From NCBI RefSeq assembly GCF_001618425.1, contig NZ_BDCU01000054.1:46030-110029 (forward strand): a stretch of 64,000 nt of DNA, read 5' to 3'. The notes under the pieces were generated by a model. That model had not been told where the DNA came from. It saw only the letters and a program-made list of their open reading frames with translations, and made no database searches. Source of the stretch: Nocardia fusca NBRC 14340 (GTDB lineage Bacteria; Actinomycetota; Actinomycetes; Mycobacteriales; Mycobacteriaceae). Both the position numbers and the translations under genes were made by a program. Below are positions 8,580-16,374 of this stretch, one piece after another. How positions within the stretch are numbered: position 1 is the stretch's first letter; each line of letters starts with the position of its first letter.

Positions 8580-10004
8580 GTGCCGATGATCCCGCATCTG
8601 ATCACCTCGAACGGGCCGCTGCTGGTCGTCGTCGCGGCGCTGGCGACCATGGTGTGCGCCGCCCTGCTCACCCACGGAGTCCTGCGCGTGCTGCTCATCG
8701 CTCAGGCGGTGTACTGGGCGATGTCCTATGTCGCACGCCCGGTGGTGCTGCTGACCGTACGACCCGACCCGCATTTCGGTGACAATGTCGCCGACCCGCG
8801 GCTGGCCGAGATCGGGTACGACGTGGGGATCGAGGCCGCGTTGCGTCCGGTGGCGTTCGGTCTGACCGTCTACGCGCTGATCGTGCTGGTTTTCGCGCTG
8901 TGGACCCGGCGCCGGCCCCGGCCGGGGCGGGCGCCGCTGGCCGGCGATCCGGATCTGATCGCCACCCTGTGGGTCCTCTACGTCCTGGGCACCTTCGCCC
9001 GGCTGCTCAGCGTGGCCACCGGCGCCGCCGGGCAGGCCGGCGATGTGCAGAGTGCCTCACCGGTGCTGAGCCTGCTCACCATGCCCGCGATCCTGGGCGC
9101 GATCGGACTGATCGTCCTCGCCCGCCCGCCGCGGCAGTCCGGCACCATCGCGGTGCTGGGCGTGCTGATGGCCGGGGAACTGTGGTGGACCACGGCCACC
9201 GAATCGAAGACGCCGATCCTGGGCGCCGCGCTGGCGGTCGCGGTGCGTTTCGCGCTCACCGGCTGGACCCGGGGCAAAGTGCTCGGTATCGGAGCGGTCT
9301 CGGTGACCGGTATCGCCGGCTTCGACTGGCTGCAGTCGCTGAAGACCTCGCCGTATCTGCGCGCCGAAGCGGCCGCCGTGGACGGGGCCTACCCCGAGGG
9401 GGTGCGCCCGTTCCTGAGTCTGCTGCGGCGGTTCGACCTGCTCGAAGCCGCCACCGACGCCTACTACACAGGGCCGAACTCGTGGTTGGGCCCAGGTGAG
9501 GTGGTCGGGCATCTGGCGCGCAGTATGGTGCCGGCGCAACTGCTGGCCGAGGAGAAGCTGCACGCCGGAACCGCCTGGGCGAGTGAGGTACGGGGCGCCT
9601 CGGTGGATATGAGCCAGGTGTCGGTCTCGCTGGCGGAGGGCAATATCAGCGAAGGCTATGTGATCGGCGGCCTGCCGGGGGTCGTCGTCGGAGTGGCGTT
9701 CACCGCGGTCGTCCTGGTGGGCTGGGCACGGTCGCTGTACGCGCGGCATCTGCTGCCGGTGCTGTTCGGTATCGCGCTGATCGAGGTGCCGGTCGTCTTC
9801 GAACGCGGCATGCTCGGCAGCGCCGAAACTCTCGGAAAATATCTGCAGGTCGTGGTGCTGGCCTGGCTGGTCCGGCTGGCCGTGGGCCAGTGGCGGCGCG
9901 TCCACGGACCGCCCGGGCCGCCCGGCGAACCCGATGGACAACCACCGGCCGGACCCGTCGCGGTACCGGTCGGCGCAAGCGTGAGAAGCGAAGGAACACA
10001 ATGA
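8580..10004 (+). CDS. Polytopic membrane protein, probable repeat-unit polymerase (Wzy-like)
   Basis: A protein of about 474 residues with roughly ten hydrophobic segments and a long hydrophilic stretch around residues 255-355 (SPYLRAEAAAVDGAYPEG onward), the layout expected of an O-antigen/polysaccharide polymerase with a large external loop. Wzy proteins share little sequence, so the assignment rests on topology and on position between the glycosyltransferases and the chain-length regulator. The start could be GTG 8580 or ATG 8586; neither has a strong ribosome site. The stop overlaps the next ATG. Confidence 0.65.
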   Translation: MPMIPHLITSNGPLLVVVAALATMVCAALLTHGVLRVLLIAQAVYWAMSYVARPVVLLTVRPDPHFGDNVADPRLAEIGYDVGIEAALRPVAFGLTVYALIVLVFALWTRRRPRPGRAPLAGDPDLIATLWVLYVLGTFARLLSVATGAAGQAGDVQSASPVLSLLTMPAILGAIGLIVLARPPRQSGTIAVLGVLMAGELWWTTATESKTPILGAALAVAVRFALTGWTRGKVLGIGAVSVTGIAGFDWLQSLKTSPYLRAEAAAVDGAYPEGVRPFLSLLRRFDLLEAATDAYYTGPNSWLGPGEVVGHLARSMVPAQLLAEEKLHAGTAWASEVRGASVDMSQVSVSLAEGNISEGYVIGGLPGVVVGVAFTAVVLVGWARSLYARHLLPVLFGIALIEVPVVFERGMLGSAETLGKYLQVVVLAWLVRLAVGQWRRVHGPPGPPGEPDGQPPAGPVAVPVGASVRSEGTQ

Positions 10005-11470
10005 TGGAACTGCCCGACTACCTGCGCCTGCTGCGCCGCTACTGGGCGGTGCTGCTGGCGGGAGTGGCGCTGGGCGTGGGACTGGCGGCGTATCAGGTCC
10101 AATCGACGCCGACCACCTATACGGCCACCAGCACCCTGTACGTATCGATGGCCACCGGTACCTCGGTGGCCGATTCCTACCAGGGCGGTCTGGCCGCCCA
10201 GCAGCGGGTGCGGTCCTATCTCGAGCTCGTCACCAGCGACCATGTGGTGGACCGGGTCATCGGCCAGCTCGGACTGAATCTGGACCGTGACGAACTCCGC
10301 GCCGCGATCACCGCCGACACCCCGCCGGCCACCTCGCTGCTGCGGGTCTCGGTGACCGACGAGGATCCCGAGACCAGCCGGGTGCTCACCGACCAGGTGG
10401 TCGCCCAGTTCCGCGCACTGGTCGACGAACTGGAGACCATCGAGGTCACGGCGGCCCCCGCCGCGCGCGTCGCGGTCGTCGACGCGGCGCAGGCACCGGT
10501 CGAGGCGAGTGGCCCGGGCGGGGCCCGGCTGTACGCGGTCGGCGCACTCGCCGGCCTGCTGCTCGGTGCGGGCCTCGCCTACCTGCTGGATCGGCTGAAC
10601 TCCCGGATCCGCGACAGCGCGGAACTCGCTGCGCTGGGACAGCCGGTGCTGGGCACGGTCGCACCGGGCACCGACCGGGAGCCGGCCGAGCTGCGGGCGC
10701 TGCGGGCGCGGCTGCCCGAGGCGAAACCGCTGATCTTCACGGCGCCGGACGCGAATCCCGAACCCGCCCTCGTCCTCGGCTCGGCCTCGGTACTCGGCGC
10801 CACCGGCGCACAGGTCCTGGTGATCGATGCGAACACGACCGGCCACGGTGTCTCGACCCTGCTACCCGAATCCGCGCTCCAGTCGCCCGCGGCGGCCGGC
10901 GACTGGCCGGTCCGGGACGGGAAGCAGGCCCGGGAGCTGGTGACCGCCGCGTCCGGCCGCACCTCCGCGGCGATCCGCGGGGAGATCTTCGACCCGCCGA
11001 CGGTCAAACTCGATCTGCGGGGTAAGCCGGCCGCGGCGCTCGACGAGCTGCCGGCGCCCGCGCCGGCGGTCCCCACCGAGACCGGCGCGCGGGCGGCGGA
11101 CGGGCTGGCCGCCGTCCTGCGCGAAGACGTCCATCTCGACGAGGCCTTCGTGGCCTGGCCGCAGCGATCGGTGGTCGTGCTGGCCCTGGGCAGCGCCGAC
11201 GAACGGACGCCGGATCTGCTGGCCTCCGCGCGCTTCGAGACGATTCTCGGCGAGGTCGCGAAACGCTTCGACCGGGTGATCGTCGATATCGCCGACACCG
11301 ATGCCCCGGCCGTCGCGCCGAAGGCGGCGGGCACTGTCGTGGTGGTGCGGCTCGGTAGCGGCCGGCGCGACCGGATCGAGTCGGCGCTCACCGCGCTGAC
11401 CGCGGCCGGTGCCACCGTCTCCGGGGTGGTCGCGGTGGCGCCCCGCCGGACCTGGTGGCGGCGCTCGTGA
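10001..11470 (+). CDS. Wzz-type chain-length regulator fused to a degenerate tyrosine-kinase domain
   Basis: A 489-residue polysaccharide co-polymerase. The Wzz domain starts at once (ELPDYLRLLRRYWAVLL, first membrane helix about 14-31) and closes with a second helix at about 177-197 (GALAGLLLGAGLAYLL). Residues from about 240 align with a CpsD/BY-kinase domain: a LIFTAPDA strand, VLVIDANT where Walker A' sits, a LLASARFETILGEVAKRFD segment and VIVDIAD where Walker B sits. The Walker A loop (GEGKT type) is absent and no tyrosine cluster exists at the C-terminus. It probably controls chain length without kinase activity. ATG 10001 or 10004 are equivalent starts. Confidence 0.8.
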   Translation: MMELPDYLRLLRRYWAVLLAGVALGVGLAAYQVQSTPTTYTATSTLYVSMATGTSVADSYQGGLAAQQRVRSYLELVTSDHVVDRVIGQLGLNLDRDELRAAITADTPPATSLLRVSVTDEDPETSRVLTDQVVAQFRALVDELETIEVTAAPAARVAVVDAAQAPVEASGPGGARLYAVGALAGLLLGAGLAYLLDRLNSRIRDSAELAALGQPVLGTVAPGTDREPAELRALRARLPEAKPLIFTAPDANPEPALVLGSASVLGATGAQVLVIDANTTGHGVSTLLPESALQSPAAAGDWPVRDGKQARELVTAASGRTSAAIRGEIFDPPTVKLDLRGKPAAALDELPAPAPAVPTETGARAADGLAAVLREDVHLDEAFVAWPQRSVVVLALGSADERTPDLLASARFETILGEVAKRFDRVIVDIADTDAPAVAPKAAGTVVVVRLGSGRRDRIESALTALTAAGATVSGVVAVAPRRTWWRRS

Positions 11471-12846
11471 GCGAACATCGAGCGCGCCGGGACGACGGAA
11501 AGCGGCGGATCCAGCGGCGTGATCTGCTCGCGGCGAGCCTGGGCGCCGCCGGAATCGGCGCCGTCACGGTCCCATTGGCCGCGTCCGGCCCGCCCGCGCC
11601 CATCGTGCTGGCGACCGGCACCGCCTCGCCGACCGTGCGTGATATCCGCGCGTTCGGCGCGGTCGGCGATGGGGAGGCCGACGATACCGAGGCACTGGCC
11701 GCCGCGTGCCGCACCGACGGCGCCCCACCGGTGGTGTATCTACCCGCCGGCGAATACCGGGTCACCGCCTGGCCCGACCTGCCCGACCACTCCGTCGTCT
11801 ACGGCGACGGCGCCGATGTGACCACGGTGTTCTGCGACCGGGACACCACCCTGGTCGATCTGGAGGGCAAACAGCGGGTCCGGTTCGCGCGCATGGGGTT
11901 CTACCTCTCCGGGCCGCAGGCCACCGCGGTCCGGCTCACCGAATGCTTCCGCTGCAGCTTCGATACCGTCCTCATCCGCGGCAACCACCTCGCCGACAAC
12001 TATCCCCGCTACGCCGCGCAAACGGGCGTGGTGCTGGAGGCGAACACCGGCGGCACCTCGTTCATCGACTGCGATATCAATAATTTCGGTGTCGGCCTGG
12101 CCACCTCCTGTATCCAGAACTACGTCACCTCCTCGAAGTTCTCCGGTAATCGCATCGGGGTGCTCGGCACCGGCAACGACCACAACGCCGGATTGTCGCT
12201 CACCAATGTCGAATTCGTCTCCGACAACGATCCGGCGACCACCGACCGCCACCTGTTCGTCGACGGCGCCGCCAACAACTGGTGGCTCACCAATGTGTGG
12301 TTCGAGGGCGCCGATATCGCGGTGCAGGTCGGTACCGCGGGCAAGGGCGGCCCGTCCCAGTTCGGCATGGTGAACTGCAAGGTCGCGGCGCGTTCGTGCG
12401 ATATCGACCTGATCTATTGCCGGCAACCGTATCTGGCGAATATCGCATTCGACGCCGATCCCGGCGGCAGCCCGGCCGAACTGCGGATCGCCGAGGCCGG
12501 ATGCCCGGAGGGTATCGCGGTGAATCTGATCTCCGGCGCGGGCACCGAGATCGGCCCCCGGGTGTTCCCCAGCAACTGGCAGGTCCTGGGCCGCGGCCAG
12601 ACCCACCGGCCGACGTTCACCGGTCCGGTCACCGCCCGCGCCGAGGGCGCCGAGGAGATCCTGCGTGCCGTCGCCCCCGACGGCGCCGGCCTGGCCTCGG
12701 TGCTGGCGAGTGGGGCGTGGTTGTCCGACCACGCCGACGCCGGTGTCGTCCTCCGGGATCCGGAGGGCGGGTACTGGCGTCTCGTGGTCGCCCCCGACGG
12801 CGCCCTGCGCACCGCGCCGCTGGGCCGCGACCGCCCGGTGCGCTGA
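11467..12846 (+). CDS. Tat-exported right-handed beta-helix protein (pectate lyase superfamily-like)
   Basis: A 459-residue exported protein. The twin-arginine signal has RRDLLAASLGAAGIGAVTV with R17/R18. The mature part begins with the DIRAFGAVGDGEADDTEAL segment that marks pectate-lyase-superfamily/GH28-like beta-helices, followed by short repeating strands rich in N and G (for example DCDINNFGVGLA). This fold binds and often cleaves polysaccharides. GTG 11467 is chosen because it overlaps the previous stop as GTGA; a GTG at 11455 is also in frame. Its job may be trimming, release or modification of the polymer made by this cluster; catalytic residues were not identified. Confidence 0.75.
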   Translation: MSEHRARRDDGKRRIQRRDLLAASLGAAGIGAVTVPLAASGPPAPIVLATGTASPTVRDIRAFGAVGDGEADDTEALAAACRTDGAPPVVYLPAGEYRVTAWPDLPDHSVVYGDGADVTTVFCDRDTTLVDLEGKQRVRFARMGFYLSGPQATAVRLTECFRCSFDTVLIRGNHLADNYPRYAAQTGVVLEANTGGTSFIDCDINNFGVGLATSCIQNYVTSSKFSGNRIGVLGTGNDHNAGLSLTNVEFVSDNDPATTDRHLFVDGAANNWWLTNVWFEGADIAVQVGTAGKGGPSQFGMVNCKVAARSCDIDLIYCRQPYLANIAFDADPGGSPAELRIAEAGCPEGIAVNLISGAGTEIGPRVFPSNWQVLGRGQTHRPTFTGPVTARAEGAEEILRAVAPDGAGLASVLASGAWLSDHADAGVVLRDPEGGYWRLVVAPDGALRTAPLGRDRPVR

Positions 12847-12847
12847 G

Positions 12848-13408
12848 ATGACCGCACCTATCCCGGACACCCGCCGGCGGCGGTGGCGGGTGCCGGTCGT
12901 CCTCCTCACCCTGGCGAGCCTGGCGGCGGTCGCCGGATGGCCGGTATTCGTGCGACCGCAGGTGGATCCGCTCCGCCGCGCCGACGCCATCGTGGTGCTC
13001 GGCGGGACCCCGTACGAACGATTCGATGTCGGACTCGAACTGGCCCGGCAACAGTGGGCGCCCGAGTTGCTGATCGCGGCGTCCACCGGACTCGACGATC
13101 CGCGGATGGACCGTTACTGCCGTACCGGATACCCGTTCCGGGTGACGTGTTTCGAACCTCACCCGTGGACCACCCGCGGGGAAGCCCAGGAGATCCGCCG
13201 CCGGGCGGAGGCGGGCGGCTGGCGGCACATCATCGTCGTCACCTTCACCCCGCACGTCTCCCGGGCCCGCTATATCGTCGGCCGCTGCTTCGACGGTGAA
13301 CTCACCATGATCGCCAGCCCGAGCCGTACCGACCCCGTGTTCCAGGCCTGGATGTATGTACGGCAGACCGCCGGATACCTCAAGGCCTTCACCGAATCCG
13401 GCTGCTGA
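12848..13408 (+). CDS. YdcF/SanA-like DUF218 protein
   Basis: A 186-residue protein with an N-terminal membrane anchor (VPVVLLTLASLAAVAGWPV) and a DUF218 domain: RADAIVVLGGTPYERFDVGLEL, then PELLIAAST, a TRGEAQEI helix, and IIVVTFTPHVSRARYIV. YdcF/SanA proteins act at the cell envelope in several bacteria, but their biochemical reaction is not settled. ATG 12848 lies 1 base after the beta-helix stop, so the two are coupled. The position in the operon suggests a role in envelope polysaccharide maturation. Confidence 0.78.
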   Translation: MTAPIPDTRRRRWRVPVVLLTLASLAAVAGWPVFVRPQVDPLRRADAIVVLGGTPYERFDVGLELARQQWAPELLIAASTGLDDPRMDRYCRTGYPFRVTCFEPHPWTTRGEAQEIRRRAEAGGWRHIIVVTFTPHVSRARYIVGRCFDGELTMIASPSRTDPVFQAWMYVRQTAGYLKAFTESGC

Positions 13409-13425
13409 GCCGCGAAGGAGCGAGT

Positions 13426-14760
13426 GTGATCACCGATTTCGGCCGCAGCGCCGGCGTCCAGGCGCGGCTGCACGACCTGGTGCCCGGTGGCGCGCACACC
13501 TATGCCCGCGGCGCCGACCAGTACCCAGAGCATATGGCGCCGGTCTTGGTGCGCGGACAGGGCTGCCGCGTCACCGATTGCGACGGCAACGAATTCGTGG
13601 AGTACGGGATGGGCCTGCGGTCGGTGACGCTCGGGCACGGCTACCGCCCGGTCGTCGACGCGGTGACCGCCGCCGTCGCCGACGGCGTCAGCTTCTCCCG
13701 GCCCACGGTCACCGAACTGGCCGCCGCCGAGGATTTCCTGGCGCTGGTCCCCGGCGCGGACATGGTGAAATTCGCCAAGAACGGCTCCGATGCCACCACC
13801 GCCGCGGTGCGGCTGGCGCGCGCGGTGACCGACCGGATCACCGTCGCCGTCTGCGCGCAGCCCTTCTTCTCAGTGGACGACTGGTTCATCGGGACCACCG
13901 CCATGTCGGCCGGAATTCCACCCCAGCCGACCGTCTCCTTCCCCTACGGCGACCTGCCCGCCCTGGAACAGGTACTGGCCGGGCGCGAGATCGCCTGCGT
14001 GGTCATGGAAGCCGCGACCGCGCTGCAGGAACCGCCGCCCGGCTATCTGTTCGGCGTGCGGGAGCTGTGCGACCGTTACGGAACGCTGCTGGTGTTCGAC
14101 GAGATGATCACCGGATTCCGGTGGGCGGCCGGCGGGGCGCAGCAGGTGTACGGCGTGGTGCCGGATCTGTCGTGCTGGGGAAAGGCGATGGGTAACGGTT
14201 TCCCCATCGCCGCCCTCGCCGGGCGCCGGGAATACCTCGAACTGGGCGGTTTGCGGACCGACGCGGCCCGGGTGTTCCTGCTGTCGACCACCCACGGCCC
14301 GGAAACCGGTGGGCTGGCCGCCTTCCGGGCCGTCGTCCACGCCTATGCCACCACCGACCCGGTGGGCCGGATGGAGGCCGCCGGCCGGCGACTGCGGACG
14401 GGGATCGAGGAGATCACCGCCGAACTGGGTATCGGCGACCGGTTGTGTCTCGCCGGACGCCCGTCGTGCCTGCTGTTCCGGACACTCGATCCCGACGGCA
14501 ACCCGTCCCAGGAGTTCCGCACACTCTTCCTGCAGGAACTGCTGCGACAGGGCGTACTCGGGCAATCGTTCGTCACCTCCGCGGCACATACCGACCGCGA
14601 TATCGACCACACGATCGAGGCCTGCCGCCACGCCGCCGCGGTCTACCGGCGGGCACTCGACCAGGGTACGGTCACCGGCCTGCTCGAAGGCCGCCCGGTG
14701 GCGCCCGCGCTGCGCGCCCACGCCGCACCCCGCCGGCTGCTCACGGAGGTCGCCCGGTGA
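13426..14760 (+). CDS. Class III PLP aminotransferase, glutamate-1-semialdehyde aminomutase-like
   Basis: A 444-residue fold-type I PLP enzyme of the GSA aminomutase/class III group. The cofactor Asp region is LLVFDEMITGFRWAAGG, the Schiff-base Lys is K253 in CWGKAMGNGFPIAALAG, and the GLRSVTLGHGYRPVV and FAKNGSDATTAAVRLAR segments are typical. GTG 13426 is preceded by GAAGGAG. Its place between a YdcF gene and a glycosyltransferase, with a GTGA overlap to the latter, argues against haem synthesis. It more likely aminates or isomerises a building block or substituent of the polysaccharide. Confidence 0.82.
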   Translation: MITDFGRSAGVQARLHDLVPGGAHTYARGADQYPEHMAPVLVRGQGCRVTDCDGNEFVEYGMGLRSVTLGHGYRPVVDAVTAAVADGVSFSRPTVTELAAAEDFLALVPGADMVKFAKNGSDATTAAVRLARAVTDRITVAVCAQPFFSVDDWFIGTTAMSAGIPPQPTVSFPYGDLPALEQVLAGREIACVVMEAATALQEPPPGYLFGVRELCDRYGTLLVFDEMITGFRWAAGGAQQVYGVVPDLSCWGKAMGNGFPIAALAGRREYLELGGLRTDAARVFLLSTTHGPETGGLAAFRAVVHAYATTDPVGRMEAAGRRLRTGIEEITAELGIGDRLCLAGRPSCLLFRTLDPDGNPSQEFRTLFLQELLRQGVLGQSFVTSAAHTDRDIDHTIEACRHAAAVYRRALDQGTVTGLLEGRPVAPALRAHAAPRRLLTEVAR

Positions 14761-16094
14761 CCGCGAACCCCGCCACCTCCGGCCCGGCCGCCCACACCGG
14801 CTCCAGCGAACGGCCGACGGCGACCGACCGGCCGGGCGGCCCCCGGCTGGCGATCGTGCACGAACGGTTCACCGAATACGGCGGATCGGAAGCGGTCGTC
14901 GGCGAACTGTGCCGGACCTGGCCGGACGCCCGGGTGTTCGCGCCGATCGTCGATCCCGCCGCCGCCCCGGCGATCGCGCATCCACCGTGGGACACCGTCT
15001 CCGGCACCCGGCTGTCCCGCCTCTACGCGCTCACCGGCAAGCGGTCACACGCACCGTTGCTGCCGCTGGTCCCCCGCGCGCTGCGCCGGCTCCCCCTGCG
15101 CGCGGATTTCGACGCGGTGGTGGTCAGCCATCATGCTTTCGCGACCCAGGCGGTCTTCGCCACCGACGCACCCGTGATCGCCTACGTACACAGCCCCGCC
15201 CGCTGGGCATGGGATCCCGCGTTCCGGGCCCGGGAAGCCGACGGCCCCGCCGGGCGCGCCGCGCTCGCCGCGCTCGGTGTGCTGGCCCGACGCACCGAAA
15301 CCGCCGCGGCGCCCCGGCTCGCGGCGGTGGTCGCGAACAGCCGCGCGGTGGCCGACCGGGTCCGGGACTGGTGGGGACTGCCCGCCACGGTCGTCTATCC
15401 CCCGGTGCACCTGGATCGCTTCGTCCAGGATCCGGCGGTACCGCGGGAGGATTTCCTGCTGTTCGCCGGCCGTCTGGTCCCCTACAAACGCCCCGACCTG
15501 GCCATCCGTGCCGCCCAGCGGGCCGGCCTGCGCCTGGTGGTGGTCGGCGACGGCCGGTACCGCCGCCGGCTCGAGGCGATCGCCGGCCCGGAGACCACCT
15601 TCCTGGGCGCCGCCCCCGACGCCGTCCTGGCCGATATGTACCGCCGCTGCCGCGCCCTGCTCATGCCCGGGGTGGAGGATTTCGGGATCGTCCCGGTGGA
15701 GGCGATGGCCTGCGGGGCGCCCGTCCTCGCGGTCGGGGCAGGTGGCGCCCTGGACACCGTGATCCCCGGGCACACCGGCGGACATATTGCGGGCGGAACC
15801 GACGAGGAGGTGATCGACGGTTTCGCGGCCGCCCTCCGCGACCCGTCCACCACCGACCTGGACCCGGCCCGGATCCGCGCTCACGCGGAGACGTTCGCTC
15901 CCCCGGTGTTCCGGGCCCGCATGGCGGAGACCGTCCACCGTGTACTCCGAACCTGGAGCGTCCCTCCAATGCCGCCGGACGGCCACGGCAGTTGTGCGCC
16001 TTCCGGCGCTACTCGCCGAGCCGATCACGGAAAGGTGCGTACCAGTCCCGGGGACGCCCCTGGATCTCCCGTATCTCCCCGACCGTATCGTTGA
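14757..16094 (+). CDS. Glycosyltransferase family 4
   Basis: A 445-residue GT-B enzyme. After about 30 low-complexity residues it has LAIVHERFTEYGGSEAVVGEL, then HSPARWAWDPAFR, the donor-half segment FAGRLVPYKRPDLAI, and the signature region EDFGIVPVEAMACGAPVLA with a TGGHIA strand. It resembles mannosyltransferases of the WbaZ/PimB group in layout. GTG 14757 overlaps the aminotransferase stop. Homology ends near VHRVLRTW (about 15955); the last 45 residues look unstructured and overlap the convergent immunity-candidate gene by 86 bases, which suggests the true reading frame was extended by loss of an earlier stop. Confidence 0.85.
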   Translation: MTANPATSGPAAHTGSSERPTATDRPGGPRLAIVHERFTEYGGSEAVVGELCRTWPDARVFAPIVDPAAAPAIAHPPWDTVSGTRLSRLYALTGKRSHAPLLPLVPRALRRLPLRADFDAVVVSHHAFATQAVFATDAPVIAYVHSPARWAWDPAFRAREADGPAGRAALAALGVLARRTETAAAPRLAAVVANSRAVADRVRDWWGLPATVVYPPVHLDRFVQDPAVPREDFLLFAGRLVPYKRPDLAIRAAQRAGLRLVVVGDGRYRRRLEAIAGPETTFLGAAPDAVLADMYRRCRALLMPGVEDFGIVPVEAMACGAPVLAVGAGGALDTVIPGHTGGHIAGGTDEEVIDGFAAALRDPSTTDLDPARIRAHAETFAPPVFRARMAETVHRVLRTWSVPPMPPDGHGSCAPSGATRRADHGKVRTSPGDAPGSPVSPRPYR

Positions 16095-16374
16095 CGACGG
16101 CGAAACTGGTGAAGGTGAGTGGGTAGTATTCCGGCGCCATGGCGTCCCGGCGGGTCAGTACGCGGAGCTTGCCGCCGGTTCCTCCGTGCGTCTCCAGAAT
16201 CGCCCGGAAACCGGCTTTTTCGTCCTGGTGCACCACCAGTGCCTGCCGCGACCGGGGTGCCGCGAAGGTGAGACGCCACACCGTCTCCCACCGGCCGTCG
16301 TCGAGTGCCGTGCGGCTGCCCCATACCGTGGGGCGCAGGTCGGCGGCGGAATAGTCGGGGGGTTCCTCTGTCAT
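16009..16374 (-). CDS. Candidate immunity protein for the RHS toxin
   Basis: A 121-residue, soluble, acidic-to-neutral protein starting MTEEPPDYSAADLRP and containing WETVWRLTF and YYPLTFTSFAVV. I do not recognise a family. ATG 16374 overlaps the stop of the RHS gene (ATGA), so the two are translationally coupled, the usual arrangement of a polymorphic toxin and its cognate immunity gene. No signal peptide is visible, consistent with protection in the cytoplasm. The 3' end overlaps the convergent glycosyltransferase frame. Function is inferred from position only. Confidence 0.6.
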   Translation of the reverse strand: MTEEPPDYSAADLRPTVWGSRTALDDGRWETVWRLTFAAPRSRQALVVHQDEKAGFRAILETHGGTGGKLRVLTRRDAMAPEYYPLTFTSFAVVNDTVGEIREIQGRPRDWYAPFRDRLGE

